64,000 bases of DNA from Myxococcota bacterium (GCA_963169045.1 CAUJDF010000069.1:62001-126000), one strand, 5' to 3'. Shown: positions 42,883-52,830, counted from the stretch's first letter. The notes: generated by a model not told the origin, from the sequence alone. Numbers and translations: made by a program.

Positions 42883-43785
42883 ATGCGGCTGACGTTCCTG
42901 CTCGCGACGATGCTGGTGTGCGCCGTGACCGCGGCGGGCTGCGGGTCCGACGAGGGCGACGACGACGGTGGCGGCGGTGCCGGCGGCAGCGCCGGTGGCG
43001 CGGGTGGCGGTGCCGGCGGCGCGGGCGGCGCCGGCGGTCAGGGCGGTCAGGGCGGCGCCGGCGGACAGGGCGGCGCGGGCGGCGCCGGCGGCGCCGGCGG
43101 TCAGGGCGGCGCGGGCGGAGGTGGCGGCGCGGCGGGCGAGGTCAACTTCTGCCAGGAGGCCTGTACGCAGGACGCCGACTGCCTCATGGGCTTCTCGTGC
43201 CGCGAGGCGCGCTGCTGGCCGACGGCCGCGGCGCCCGCCTGCGACGACGACGCCGCGTGCCTGCCCGCGATGAGCGGCTGGACGCAGGCCTGCGCGGGCG
43301 ACGCCGACTGCCCGGGCGCCGCCAACGGCACCCAGGCCTGCATCCGGGCCGGCGAAGGCGGTCTGTGCGCGGCGACGCCGGGCCAGTTCTTCCAGTGCGC
43401 CACCCTCGGCATGGTCGACCGCGCCATGCCCCGCGCCGGCGCCGACGGGGAGGTCACGGTCTGCGCCCAGGACCGCGCCCGCTGCACCGCCGAGCGCACC
43501 TGCACCGTCGTGTGCCTCGAGGACGCCAACTGCAGCGGCGAGTACCCGCGCTGCGACGTGGCGTCGGGCCGGTGCACCTGCACCGAGGGCTCCTGCATGA
43601 CCAACGCGTCGGTCTGCGGCGCCGACGGCATCTGCCACTGCGCGCAGGACGCGGACTGCAACGTCCAGGGCTTCGACAAGTGCTTCGACGGCACGTGCGG
43701 CTGCTCCGGCGTCGCGGTCTGCCCGGCGACGGGCCTCCACCCGAACACGGAGCCCGTGTGCGGGCCCTTCCGGCTGCCGCAATGA
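42883..43785 (+). CDS. Gly/Ala-linker Cys-rich lipoprotein
   Basis: 300 residues. A signal peptide ends in a lipobox (TAAGC, Cys20). It is followed by an acidic patch and about 60 residues of GGAGGAGGQ-type linker, then a Cys-rich domain (about 85-290) with CTQDADCLMGFSCREARC, CAQDADCNVQGFDKC and similar CxxDxxC units. Comparable lipoproteins are frequent in myxobacteria; function unknown, presumably surface-exposed. It begins 43 bases after the ABC exporter. Confidence 0.85.
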   Translation: MRLTFLLATMLVCAVTAAGCGSDEGDDDGGGGAGGSAGGAGGGAGGAGGAGGQGGQGGAGGQGGAGGAGGAGGQGGAGGGGGAAGEVNFCQEACTQDADCLMGFSCREARCWPTAAAPACDDDAACLPAMSGWTQACAGDADCPGAANGTQACIRAGEGGLCAATPGQFFQCATLGMVDRAMPRAGADGEVTVCAQDRARCTAERTCTVVCLEDANCSGEYPRCDVASGRCTCTEGSCMTNASVCGADGICHCAQDADCNVQGFDKCFDGTCGCSGVAVCPATGLHPNTEPVCGPFRLPQ

Positions 43786-43798
43786 CGGGCGCGCCGCC

Positions 43799-44917
43799 GT
43801 GACCGGCTTCGCCGCGCTCCTCGCGCTGGGCATCGACGCCTGCCTCTCCACGCAGGCACAGCCGCTCCGCGAGCGGCCCGACGCCGCCTCGCGGGCGACC
43901 GCCGCTGCCCGCGCCGGTGAGGCGCTCGCGGTCGAGGCCGCCTTGGACGGTTGGTACCGCGTCCGCAGCGCCGACGGGCGCCGCCGTGGTCACCTGCCTG
44001 CCCCGGCCTGCCTCCTGAGCGTCCACAGCCGCTTCGCCGCGGCGGAGGCCGCAGGCTTCGCCGCGGACGTCCGCTTCGATTTCGACGGCGACCGCCGCCC
44101 CGACACGCTCGGGGTCGCGCTGGCCGGCGTCCGCCCCACGCTCGTGCTCGCCACCGCCGCCGGCCGCCGCTGGTCGCTCGACCCCGCCGCCGCCGAGCCG
44201 CTTTTGATCGGCGACCGCAACGGCCTGGAGCTGCAGGCCGTCGAGGCGCGCGAGGTCGTCGGCGGCGCGCCGAAGGAGCTCGTGGTGACCGGCGGCTTCC
44301 CCGTGGAGGGCGGCTCGCGCTCGAACACCACCGTGTACCGCGTCGCCGGCGACCGTCTCGCGCCGGTCTTCGACGCCGAGGTGCACGCGGTCTACATGTA
44401 CGCGGGTTACGCGACGTGCGCGTCGCTGCGCTTCGGCGGGGGCGCCGTCGAGGTCCGTTCGCTCGTCTTCGAGGGCGAGGAGGTGCCCGACTTCGTCGAC
44501 CAGCGCCTCTCGGCGCGCACCGACCGCCACCCCTGGGACGCGAAGGCCCGCCGCTTCACCGCCGCGCCGGCATCGACGGTCCGCGGTCCGGTGACCGCGC
44601 GCACCCGCCACGCCGTCGCCCTGCGCGCCGGCCCCGAGAGCAGCGATCCGCACGCCCTGCTCGAGCCGCCGGACGCGCCGCAGCCGCCGGCGCCCCCCGT
44701 CCTCGGGCCGGCGTCCACCTTCGCGCGCCTGCCCGCCGGCGCCCCCGTCGAGGTCCTGCGCTGGCGCACGACCGACGTCCTCGAGACGGTCGTCTGGGAC
44801 CGCCGCACCGGCCTGCCCCTCGAGGTCCGCGGTCCCGGCGGCGTCACCGGCTGGCTGCTCACCGCCGACGTCACGCCCGACGATCCCGCGCTCTGCCCGG
44901 AGCTCTTCGCCGACTGA
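43799..44917 (+). CDS. Secreted protein with SH3-like ends
   Basis: 372 residues from a GTG. The first 20 residues are a weak signal peptide (FAALLALGIDACLSTQAQ). Residues about 35-70 (GEALAVEAALDGWYRVRSAD) and about 310-360 (VEVLRWRTTDVLETVVW, GGVTGWLLTADV) look like bacterial SH3 folds. The middle contains DFDGDRRPDTLGVAL, an FG-GAP-like calcium motif. Enzymatic role not recognised; cell-wall or glycan binding is a guess. It starts 13 bases after the Cys-rich lipoprotein gene. Confidence 0.65.
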   Translation: MTGFAALLALGIDACLSTQAQPLRERPDAASRATAAARAGEALAVEAALDGWYRVRSADGRRRGHLPAPACLLSVHSRFAAAEAAGFAADVRFDFDGDRRPDTLGVALAGVRPTLVLATAAGRRWSLDPAAAEPLLIGDRNGLELQAVEAREVVGGAPKELVVTGGFPVEGGSRSNTTVYRVAGDRLAPVFDAEVHAVYMYAGYATCASLRFGGGAVEVRSLVFEGEEVPDFVDQRLSARTDRHPWDAKARRFTAAPASTVRGPVTARTRHAVALRAGPESSDPHALLEPPDAPQPPAPPVLGPASTFARLPAGAPVEVLRWRTTDVLETVVWDRRTGLPLEVRGPGGVTGWLLTADVTPDDPALCPELFAD

Positions 44918-44998
44918 CGAGGTCGACGCGGCGGGCGCGCGGTCGCACAATGCGCCCATGCCGCCCTCCGCCGCCGGCCCCTCGATGCGAGCGCCGCC

Positions 44999-45442
44999 AT
45001 GCCCGCGGTGACCTGGCGCTGGGCCTCGTTCGCCGACCTGACCGCCGCCGAGCTCTACGCCGTGCTCGCCGCGCGCGCGGCGGTCTTCGTCGTCGAGCAG
45101 CGGTGCGCCTACCTCGATCCGGACGGCCTCGACCGCGGAGCGCTCCACCTGCTCGGGTGGGACGGCGACGTCCTGGCCGCCTACCTGCGCGTGCTGCCGC
45201 CGGGCGCGCGCTTCCCGGAGGCGGCGATCGGGCGTGTCCTGACGGCGCCGGCGTACCGCGGGTGTGGCTTCGGACGCGCGCTGGTGGCCGAGGCGGTGCG
45301 CGGGCTCGGTGCGCAGCCGCTCGCGCTCTCGGCGCAGGCGCACCTCGAGGGGTTCTACGCGTCGTTCGGGTTCGTGCGCGCCGGTCCGGCGCACGACGAG
45401 GACGGCATCCCGCACGTGCCGATGCGGCGCGACGGCGCGTAG
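44999..45442 (+). CDS. GNAT-family N-acetyltransferase (ElaA-like)
   Basis: 147 residues. FVVEQRCAYLDPDGLD near the N-terminus is the ElaA-type segment, and RVLTAPAYRGCGFGRALV contains the acetyl-CoA pyrophosphate-binding motif (RGCGFG). FYASFGFVRAG follows. It acetylates an unknown amine. It is followed by a non-coding tandem repeat array. Confidence 0.85.
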   Translation: MPAVTWRWASFADLTAAELYAVLAARAAVFVVEQRCAYLDPDGLDRGALHLLGWDGDVLAAYLRVLPPGARFPEAAIGRVLTAPAYRGCGFGRALVAEAVRGLGAQPLALSAQAHLEGFYASFGFVRAGPAHDEDGIPHVPMRRDGA

Positions 45443-45447
45443 CCGGC

Positions 45448-45647
45448 GACGTCCCCGGCGCCATCCGTGTCGGCGCCGCGCGGACGGCGCGCTTGGCCGG
45501 CGCGGCGCACCGTCGACGTCCCCGGCGCCATCCGTGTCGGCGCCGCTGGCCGGCGCGCTTGGCCGGCGCGGCGCACCGTCGACGTCCCCGGCGCCATCCG
45601 TGCCGGCGCCGCGCGGACGGCGCGCTTGGCCGGCGCGGCGCACCGTC
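45448..45647. repeat. Three tandem 66-67-base non-coding repeats
   Basis: Units at 45448-45514 (67), 45515-45580 (66) and 45581-45647 (67) begin GACGTCCCCGGCGCCATCCG and include CGCTTGGCCGGCGCGGCGCA. A partial fourth unit follows. Because 67 and 66 are not both multiples of three, no single frame reads the repeat as protein. They fill most of the 264 bases between the GNAT and orphan genes. Several self-complementary stretches (GGCGCC, GGCCGGCGC) could form hairpins. Confidence 0.85.
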
Positions 45648-45706
45648 GACGTCGTTCTCGGCGCCCGGGCGTTGACGCGCCCCGCGGCGCGTGCGAGCAA
45701 CGGCGC

Positions 45707-46595
45707 ATGGCGAACTGCGAGATCGTCCGCGTCGGCGCCGAGCTGCACGCCGCGCCCCCCCACGAGCCGCTCGCGAGCTGCGCCTTCGCCTGGCCCGAGG
45801 GCTGGGCGGCGCGAGGTTTCCCGTGGGCGCCGCCGCCGCTCTTCGTGCCGGCGCCGCTCCTGCGCCTCGAGCGCGACGGCGGCGCGCTCGACGTGTACGT
45901 GGCGCGCTTCGGCTGCGAGGTCGACGGCCTGGCGTTCCTCGAGACGTGGCACGGCGGCCCGCTCGACCGCCGCGGATGGAACGGCATCGCCGTCGCCCGC
46001 GGCGCGCGCGACGACGTCGAGTGGCGCGTGGTGCACTCCGGCCCGGCGCTCCACCTGCTCGCCGCGCAGGGCGAGGCGCGCGCCCACGTCGACGCGGCGG
46101 CCCTGTCGCTGCGCAGCGAGAGCGGCCTGGGTCCCGAGGCGGAGCCCGTGCGGCCGATCGACATCGGCCCGCTGCGCTGCCTGCGCCTGTCGGCGTGGAC
46201 GCCCGAGCCGGGCCGCGGTCTGCCCCACGGGCACCACCGCGTCCACCTGCGCCTGCTCGACCCGCGGTCCGAGGCGCCGATGGCCTACCTGCGCCTGCAC
46301 GTCGTCGACCGACGCGTCCACGTCGGCTTCGACCCGCGCGCGCTGCTCGCCGCGGCCGACGCCGACGAGCGCGCGTCGGGCCTGACGGACTTCGGCGCCG
46401 CCGCGGCGGATCCCGGTGCGGGCGGTCCGGCCGAGACGCGGACGGCGAGACTCGACGGCGTCGCCGTCGAGGTGCGGCGGGCGCTGCGCCAGATCGGCGC
46501 GGGGCTGGCGGTGGTGACGGGGGTCTGGCCGACGGCGGGGCACGCGCCGGTGGCGTGGCTCAACGGGCGGCGCCACTTCGACGTGGCGCTCGCGA

Positions 46596-46615
<20 letters not shown>
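45707..46615 (+). CDS. Conserved-looking protein of unknown function
   Basis: 302 residues, no family recognised. There is no signal peptide or membrane segment. Notable segments are LASCAFAWPEGWAARGFPW, LRLSAWTPEPGRG and PHGHHRVHLRLLD; the protein is rich in Trp, Arg and His. Codon use is like its neighbours, so it appears to be a real gene. It starts 60 bases after the repeat array and overlaps the convergent glutaredoxin gene by 20 bases. Confidence 0.6.
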
Positions 46616-46916
<301 letters not shown>

Positions 46917-46923
46917 TTCGGGG

Positions 46924-47172
46924 CTACTCCGTGCGGCCGGCCTGGGCCGGGGTCAGGGTGCGGACGGTGAAGGCGTGGATGGGCCCGTGCATCAGCTCGC
47001 CGAGGGCCTCGAAGACGGCGCGCTGGCGCAGCAGCGTCGTCTGACCCTCGAACGTCGACGAGACGATCACCGCCTGCCAGTGGTCGCCGCCACCGGTCAT
47101 GTCGTTCAGCTCGATCCGCGCATCGGGCAGCCTGGCGCGGATGCGGCGCTCCATCTCGTCACGCAGCGACAT
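46924..47172 (-). CDS. bolA: BolA-like protein
   Basis: 82 residues. IELNDMTGGGDHWQAVIV carries the His/Cys-region ligand, and FEGQTTLLRQRAVFEALG and IHAFTVRTL complete the BolA fold. It pairs with Grx4 as a 2Fe-2S chaperone. GAGGAG lies eight bases before the ATG at 47172, which favours this start over an upstream in-frame ATG at 47232. Confidence 0.9.
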   Translation of the reverse strand: MSLRDEMERRIRARLPDARIELNDMTGGGDHWQAVIVSSTFEGQTTLLRQRAVFEALGELMHGPIHAFTVRTLTPAQAGRTE

Positions 47173-47224
47173 CGGGCACTCCTCGGGTTCGGGGACCCGG
47201 GAGAGATGCCCCGAACGGCCCGTT

Positions 47225-47234
47225 GGTTGCAACC
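47225..47234. promoter_or_regulatory. Palindrome between bolA and the RpoH-like sigma gene
   Basis: GGTTGCAACC is a perfect ten-base palindrome in the 114-base divergent gap. A second GCAACC follows at 47239. It could be an operator for either gene. No convincing promoter hexamers were found. Confidence 0.3.
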
Positions 47235-47286
47235 GTCCGCAACCACCCGGAGCGGCCGGGCATCCCGTTGACGGGTATCAGACAAC

Positions 47287-48276
47287 ATGATAGCTGCCCG
47301 AGAGACCGTGTCCGAGCCGACCCCCGAACAACCCGACGTCCTGGCGGCGTCCGACGAGGAGCGCGACGAGCCGCTCGAGAGCCCGCTGCCTTTCGTCAGC
47401 GGCGACGAGCTCCTGCGCGCCGACCCGCTCACCCGTTACCTCGCCGAGATCCGGCGTTACCCGCTGCTGACGCGCGAGCAGGAGGCGCGGTACGCCGAGG
47501 CCTTCTACGAGCGGGGCGACGTCGAGGCGGCCAAGAAGCTGGTCACCGGGAACGTGCGCCTGGTCGTCAAGCTCGCCATGGAGTACCGCCGCGCCTGGTC
47601 CAACGTGATGGACCTCATCCAAGAGGGCAACATCGGACTGGCCGAGGCGGTCAAGCGCTACGACCCGTACCGCGGCGTGCGCTTCTCGAGCTTCGCCCGG
47701 TACTGGATCCGGGCGATGATCCTCCAATACATCCTGAAGAACTTCCGGCTCGTCTCGTTCGCCAACACGCGGGCGGGCCGCAAGCTCTTCTTCCGCCTCG
47801 AGAAGGAGCGGGCCCGCCTGATGAACGAGGTGGGCGAGGCGACGCCGAGGCTGCTGGCCGAGTCGCTCGACGTCTCCGAGGCCGACATCGTCGCCGCCCA
47901 GTCCGCGCGGATGCCGGCGTTGTCGCTCAGCGCGCCGCGCTCCGCCGGCGACGACGAGTCGCGCTCCTTCGGCGACACGCTCGCCAGCGACGCGCCCGAC
48001 GTCGACGACGAGGTCGCCCGCTCCGAGCTGATGGCGACCGTCGACGAGAAGATGAAGGCGTTCTACGAGACGCTCACCGACGAGCGCGAGCGCGCCATCT
48101 GGCAGGAGCGCCTCGTCGCCGACGACCCGAAGGCCCTCGCCGATCTCGGCGACCGCTTCGGCGTGTCCCGCGAGCGCATCCGCCAGATCGAGGCGCGCCT
48201 CAAGAACCGCCTGAAGGACCACCTGACCCGCGAGCTGGGCGCCGACATCCGCCTCGACTTCGGCGCCACGGAGTGA
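47287..48276 (+). CDS. RpoH-like (sigma-32 family) sigma factor
   Basis: 329 residues. YPLLTREQEARYAEAF, DLIQEGNIGLAEAVKRYDP, SFARYWIRAMILQYILKNFR and RAGRKLFFRL match RpoH regions 1.2-2.4; FGVSRERIRQIEARL is the region 4.2 helix-turn-helix. M. xanthus has several such sigma-32 paralogues (SigB, SigC) acting in development rather than only heat shock, so rpoH itself is not certain. It is followed six bases later by a YqeY-like gene. Confidence 0.88.
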   Translation: MIAARETVSEPTPEQPDVLAASDEERDEPLESPLPFVSGDELLRADPLTRYLAEIRRYPLLTREQEARYAEAFYERGDVEAAKKLVTGNVRLVVKLAMEYRRAWSNVMDLIQEGNIGLAEAVKRYDPYRGVRFSSFARYWIRAMILQYILKNFRLVSFANTRAGRKLFFRLEKERARLMNEVGEATPRLLAESLDVSEADIVAAQSARMPALSLSAPRSAGDDESRSFGDTLASDAPDVDDEVARSELMATVDEKMKAFYETLTDERERAIWQERLVADDPKALADLGDRFGVSRERIRQIEARLKNRLKDHLTRELGADIRLDFGATE

Positions 48277-48281
48277 CCCCG

Positions 48282-48746
48282 ATGAGCAGCCTCGAGCAGC
48301 GGCTCGACGAGAAGATGAAGACGGCCATGCGCGCCCGCGACGGCAAGACGGCGGACCTCGTGCGCATGGTCAAGGCGAAGATGACCGAGAAGGTGAAGTC
48401 CAAGGGCTTCAGCGGCGAGGTGAACGACGCCCTCTGGCAGGAGGTCATCACCGCCTACGTGAAGACCCTCGAGAAGGGCATCACCGAGTTCGAGAAGGCG
48501 AACAGCGACGCGGCGCGCGCCCAGATCGCCGACCTGCGCTGGGAGATCGACCAGCTGCAGGAGTTCCTGCCGCAGAAGGCCGACGAGGCCCAGACGCGCG
48601 CCTGGGTCGAGGAGGCCGTCGCCGGCCTCGGCGGCAAGGCCAACGCGAAGATCGGCGCGGTGCTCGGCGCCGTCATGAAGGCCCACAAGAACGACGTCGA
48701 CCCCGCCCTCGTCCGCAAGGTCGCCGAGGGCGTCCTCGCCGGCTGA
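48282..48746 (+). CDS. yqeY: GatB/YqeY-domain protein
   Basis: 154 residues. LEQRLDEKMKTAMRARD and LWQEVITAYVKTLEKGI, with QLQEFLPQKADEAQTRAWVEEAV, match the YqeY family, a helical domain related to the tail of GatB. It is thought to have a tRNA-linked role; the true function is uncertain. Usually found near dnaG-rpoD; here it follows another sigma-70-family gene. Confidence 0.88.
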   Translation: MSSLEQRLDEKMKTAMRARDGKTADLVRMVKAKMTEKVKSKGFSGEVNDALWQEVITAYVKTLEKGITEFEKANSDAARAQIADLRWEIDQLQEFLPQKADEAQTRAWVEEAVAGLGGKANAKIGAVLGAVMKAHKNDVDPALVRKVAEGVLAG

Positions 48747-48754
48747 GCACGCGC

Positions 48755-48883
48755 GTTCGCGCCCCTGGCCACTCGTCGAGCGGCCGACCCCGCGAACGTT
48801 CGCGCCCCTCGCCACGCGTCGACTGACCGACCCCGCGAACGTTCGCGCCCCTCGCCACGCGTCGGGTGATCGACCCCGCGAAC
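48755..48883. repeat. Three 43-base tandem repeats joined by 14-base palindromes
   Basis: Units at 48755-48797, 48798-48840 and 48841-48883 start with GTTCGCGCCCCT. At each internal junction the sequence is CGCGAACGTTCGCG (48791-48804 and 48834-48847), a perfect palindrome repeated 43 bases apart. Since 43 is not a multiple of three, the array is not a protein repeat. Half palindromes border both ends. Confidence 0.85.
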
Positions 48884-49102
48884 GCATCGCCGCGCCTCGC
48901 GGCCCGCTCGACCGCCTTCTCCGGCTCGATGTCGACGCCCAGGTCGCGAAGCAGGGCGAAAGCAGGGCCGGCGTCGCTCGCCTCGCCGCCGATGGCGTCT
49001 CCACCGCTTCCGTCGATCGGGGCGCCTGCGCGACCCGCAGCCGCGGCCCGATCGGCGAGCCGGCGTCCTCCCACAAGGACGCGATAGGCATCGGCGAGGG
49101 CC
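48884..49102 (-). other. Possible gene remnant between repeat array and ABC operon
   Basis: On the minus strand one frame reads protein-like text (LLRDLGVDIEPEKAVERAAR), but it lacks a good start and runs into the repeat array. It may be a decayed gene or spacer; no family recognised. Otherwise the interval has no gene. Confidence 0.25.
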
Positions 49103-49726
49103 TCAGGCGTAGACGAGGCCGACGACCCACAGCGCGAAGCAGGCGGCGGTGAAGCCGGCCCAGCGCGCGAAGGGGCGGCGCACGACCTTCGCCTCGCGAT
49201 CGAGGCCGCGCCAGATCGTGGCGAAGCCCCCGGCCACCCAGCCGGCGAAGCCGAGGACGACGGCCAGCGACCAGCCCACGGGCGGCGTCGGGTCGAGGGC
49301 GAGGAGCGAGGCGTGCCAGCGCTCGAGCTCGTCGACGGAGCGCCCCTCGGCCGAGGGCTGCCCCGCGTGCGCCTCGGCCATGAGGCGGGCGATGGCGCGG
49401 TCCGTGGGCGCGGCCCAGCGCGCGAACGGCGTCCACAGGTGCCGAGTGGCCCGCACGCCGCCGCGCAGCGCCTGGAGCGCCGACAGCGCGGTGTCGCGGT
49501 CCTTCGCCGACGACGCGATGCCCCAGAGGGCCTCCGCCGCCTCGCGGGGGGCGCCGGCGCCGGGTGTGTACCAGCGCATCGCATACTGGTAGTGGGTGAC
49601 GGCGCGCGCGGTGTCGCCGGCGTCGACGGCGGCGCGCGCGACGGCCAGCTCGGCGCGCGCGCTCACGTAGACCCGCGCCCACACCGCGCCCAGCACGACG
49701 GCGACGGCCAGCGCGAACCAGCGCAT
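49103..49726 (-). CDS. Membrane protein linked to ABC-2 exporter
   Basis: 207 residues. An N-terminal membrane helix (FALAVAVVLGAVWARVYV) is followed by a helical periplasmic-type region (about 25-145, AVDAGDTARAVTHYQYAMRW, TPR-like) and two C-terminal helices (WSLAVVLGFAGWVAGGFA, FTAACFALWVVGLVYA). No family name recognised. Its start shares one base with the permease stop, so it should be part of the exporter complex or its assembly. Confidence 0.75.
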   Translation of the reverse strand: MRWFALAVAVVLGAVWARVYVSARAELAVARAAVDAGDTARAVTHYQYAMRWYTPGAGAPREAAEALWGIASSAKDRDTALSALQALRGGVRATRHLWTPFARWAAPTDRAIARLMAEAHAGQPSAEGRSVDELERWHASLLALDPTPPVGWSLAVVLGFAGWVAGGFATIWRGLDREAKVVRRPFARWAGFTAACFALWVVGLVYA

Positions 49727-50510
49727 CAGACGAAGTCGCGGCGGCTGAAGAAGAAGGAGGCGACGGCCAGGCAGACGGCCATGTACGTCAGGCCGTAGCC
49801 GGTGGCCTGCGCGACGTAGCTCCATTCGATGACCTTGTCGTACACGACGTAGGTCGTCGTGTTGTAGAGCGACAGGTCGGGCAGGATGTGGGCCACGCCG
49901 CGCATGAGCGCGCTCACCTGGTCGAGCTCCGGCGTGCGATCGCCCCCGCCGGTCTTGAGGCGCAGGTCGACCAGGCGGTCGACGAAGCGCCCCACGGCGA
50001 ACACGCCCAGCGTGAGCATCCCCGAGAGGAAGGGGGTCGAGAAGCTCGAGAACAGGAGCGCCACACCCACGATCACCAGCACCTCGATGTAGACGAGGAA
50101 CAGCGCCTGCACCATCTCGAGGCCGAAGCGCGCGTCGACCACGAGGAACTGCAGGCGCAGCACCACCGCCATCACCAGGACCTGGACCAGCATCGTCAGC
50201 GACAGGCCCAGCGCTTTTCCGATGAGGAACTGAAAGCGGAAGATCGGCTTCGGGATGAGCGTGAAGATCGTCTTGCGGTCGATCTCCTTGTAGACGAGGT
50301 TCACGCCCACGAACACGGCGATCAACACCGAGAACGTGGAGGTCAAGAAGAGCCCCACGTCCTTCAAGAGGCGCTCTTCTTCGTGCAGCGAGGCGGAGCT
50401 GATCGCCAGCGTCATCAGCATGAGCGCCATGGCGAACATGATGAGGCTGGCGAAGACGCGATTGCGGATGGCCTCGCGGAAGGTGTTCAGCCCGATCGCC
50501 CAGATCTGCC

Positions 50511-50514
<4 letters not shown>
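49726..50514 (-). CDS. ABC-2 type permease
   Basis: 262 residues, about six membrane helices (LIMFAMALMLMTLAIS, FLTSTFSVLIAVFVGVNLV, and more). VYKEIDRKTIFTLIPKPI is the conserved ABC-2/GldF-NosY-like cytoplasmic segment. GTG start overlaps the ATPase stop as GTGA. Works with the ATPase and the small membrane protein; substrate unknown. Confidence 0.9.
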
Positions 50515-51503
<989 letters not shown>

Positions 51504-51562
51504 GGCTTGCGGTGGAATCAAGCATAGGCGGTGCGGGGAGGCAAGGGGGCGCGGCCCGGCGT

Positions 51563-51591
51563 TTGACGCGCCACACCGCACGGTGTAGACC
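51563..51591 (+). promoter_or_regulatory. Promoter with overlapping inverted repeat for the ATP-grasp operon
   Basis: TTGACG (51563-51568) and TAGACC (51586-51591) are spaced by 17 bases, and the ATG at 51598 follows almost at once without a Shine-Dalgarno, which would suit a leaderless transcript. The inverted repeat ACACCG-CA-CGGTGT (51573-51586) lies in the spacer and would be a natural repressor site. Confidence 0.4.
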
Positions 51592-51597
51592 CGTTTC

Positions 51598-52830
51598 ATG
51601 TCGCCATCCAGCGCCGACGGGCCCGGCGCCGCCCGCGTCCTGGTGGCGGGGGGCGGCCCGTTCCAGCTCGACATCATCCGCGCCGTGCGCCGCCTCGGCG
51701 CCGAGTCGGTCGTGGTCGATCGCGATCCCTGCGCGCCGGGCATGGCCCTCGCCGACCACGGCGAAGCGGTGGACACGACCGACGTCGACGCGGTGGTCGG
51801 TGTCGCGCGCCGGTACGCGGTCGACGCCGCGGTGACGGCGGCCTCCGACGCGGCGGTCTATGCGGTGGCCGCCGTCATCGAGGACCGCGGGCTCGTGGGG
51901 CTGCCGACGGCGGTGGCGCGCACGTGCCGCGACAAGCTCGCGACCTTCACCTGCGTGCGCGCCGCTGGCCTCGCGGCCCCGGAGACGCGCCTCGCGCGCG
52001 ACGCCGCCGAGGCCGCGACGCTGGCCTCGGCCATCGGCGGCTACCCGCTCGTCGTGAAGCCGCGGTCCAGCGCCGGCGGCCGCGGCGTGTCGATCGTGCG
52101 CAGCCCGTCGGAGCTGGCGGAGGCCGTCGCGCGCGCCACGGGGTACGCGGCGAGCGGCGACGGCGTGCTCGTGCAGGCGTTCGTCGGCGGCATCTCCGCC
52201 GGCGTCGAGGCCTTCTTCTGGCGCGGCGCGCTCCACCGCGCCTTCGTGCTCAACGACCAGTACCGCGACGGGTTCGTGTCGCCGGTGGGGCACTCGCTGC
52301 CGTCGAGCCTCGAGCCCGCAGCCCGGCAGGCGGTGGTCGACGCGGCGGCGCGGTTCGCGGCGGCCTGCGGCGTCACCGACGGTCCGGCCAACTTCGACCT
52401 GCGCCTGGTCGAGGGCGAGACGGTCCTCATCGAGATCAACCCGCGGCTCGGCGGCAGCTCGATCACCGAGCTCGTCCGCACCTGCTACGGCGCCGACCTG
52501 TCGGCGGCCACGGTGATGGCGGCGCTCGGCCGCTCGCCCGACGGGCCGCTCGCGCTCGGCGAGGCCCGCCCCGTGGCCGCGCGGCTGCTCGTCGGGCGCG
52601 GGCGCGGTCCGCTGCGCCTCGTCGGCGAGCCCGCCGCGCCCTTCGCCGGTCGCGACGACGTCCTCTCGCTGGTGGTCAACGCGGCCGACGGCGCGCCGGC
52701 GCGCCTCGCGGTGGACGACTGGTCCCTGTTCGGCAGCTGCCTCGTGCGCGGCGCGACGCTCGAGGCCGCCGAGGCGCTCGCCGCGCGTGTCGCCGGCGAC
52801 GTCGAGGCGGCGATCACGGTGATGCCTTGA
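51598..52830 (+). CDS. ATP-grasp carboxylate ligase
   Basis: 410 residues. LVAGGGPFQLDIIRAV is the pre-ATP-grasp Rossmann part; YPLVVKPRSSAGGRGVSIV binds ATP; NFDLRLVEGETVLIEINPRLGGSS holds the Mg-binding residues. This resembles CarB-like and PylC-type ligases that join a carboxylate to an amine. Here it leads an operon with a methyltransferase-glycosyltransferase fusion and a membrane glycosyltransferase, so attachment of an amino acid to a sugar or lipid carrier is possible. Substrate unknown. Confidence 0.85.
   Translation: MSPSSADGPGAARVLVAGGGPFQLDIIRAVRRLGAESVVVDRDPCAPGMALADHGEAVDTTDVDAVVGVARRYAVDAAVTAASDAAVYAVAAVIEDRGLVGLPTAVARTCRDKLATFTCVRAAGLAAPETRLARDAAEAATLASAIGGYPLVVKPRSSAGGRGVSIVRSPSELAEAVARATGYAASGDGVLVQAFVGGISAGVEAFFWRGALHRAFVLNDQYRDGFVSPVGHSLPSSLEPAARQAVVDAAARFAAACGVTDGPANFDLRLVEGETVLIEINPRLGGSSITELVRTCYGADLSAATVMAALGRSPDGPLALGEARPVAARLLVGRGRGPLRLVGEPAAPFAGRDDVLSLVVNAADGAPARLAVDDWSLFGSCLVRGATLEAAEALAARVAGDVEAAITVMP

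Noticed and set aside
48755-48883. CRISPR array or plasmid iterons
   Set aside because: There are no variable spacers, no cas genes and no replication gene nearby.
48063-49102. Long minus-strand frame continuing from the ABC-linked membrane protein into yqeY
   Set aside because: It crosses the frame-shifting 43-base repeats and the antisense of yqeY and the sigma gene.
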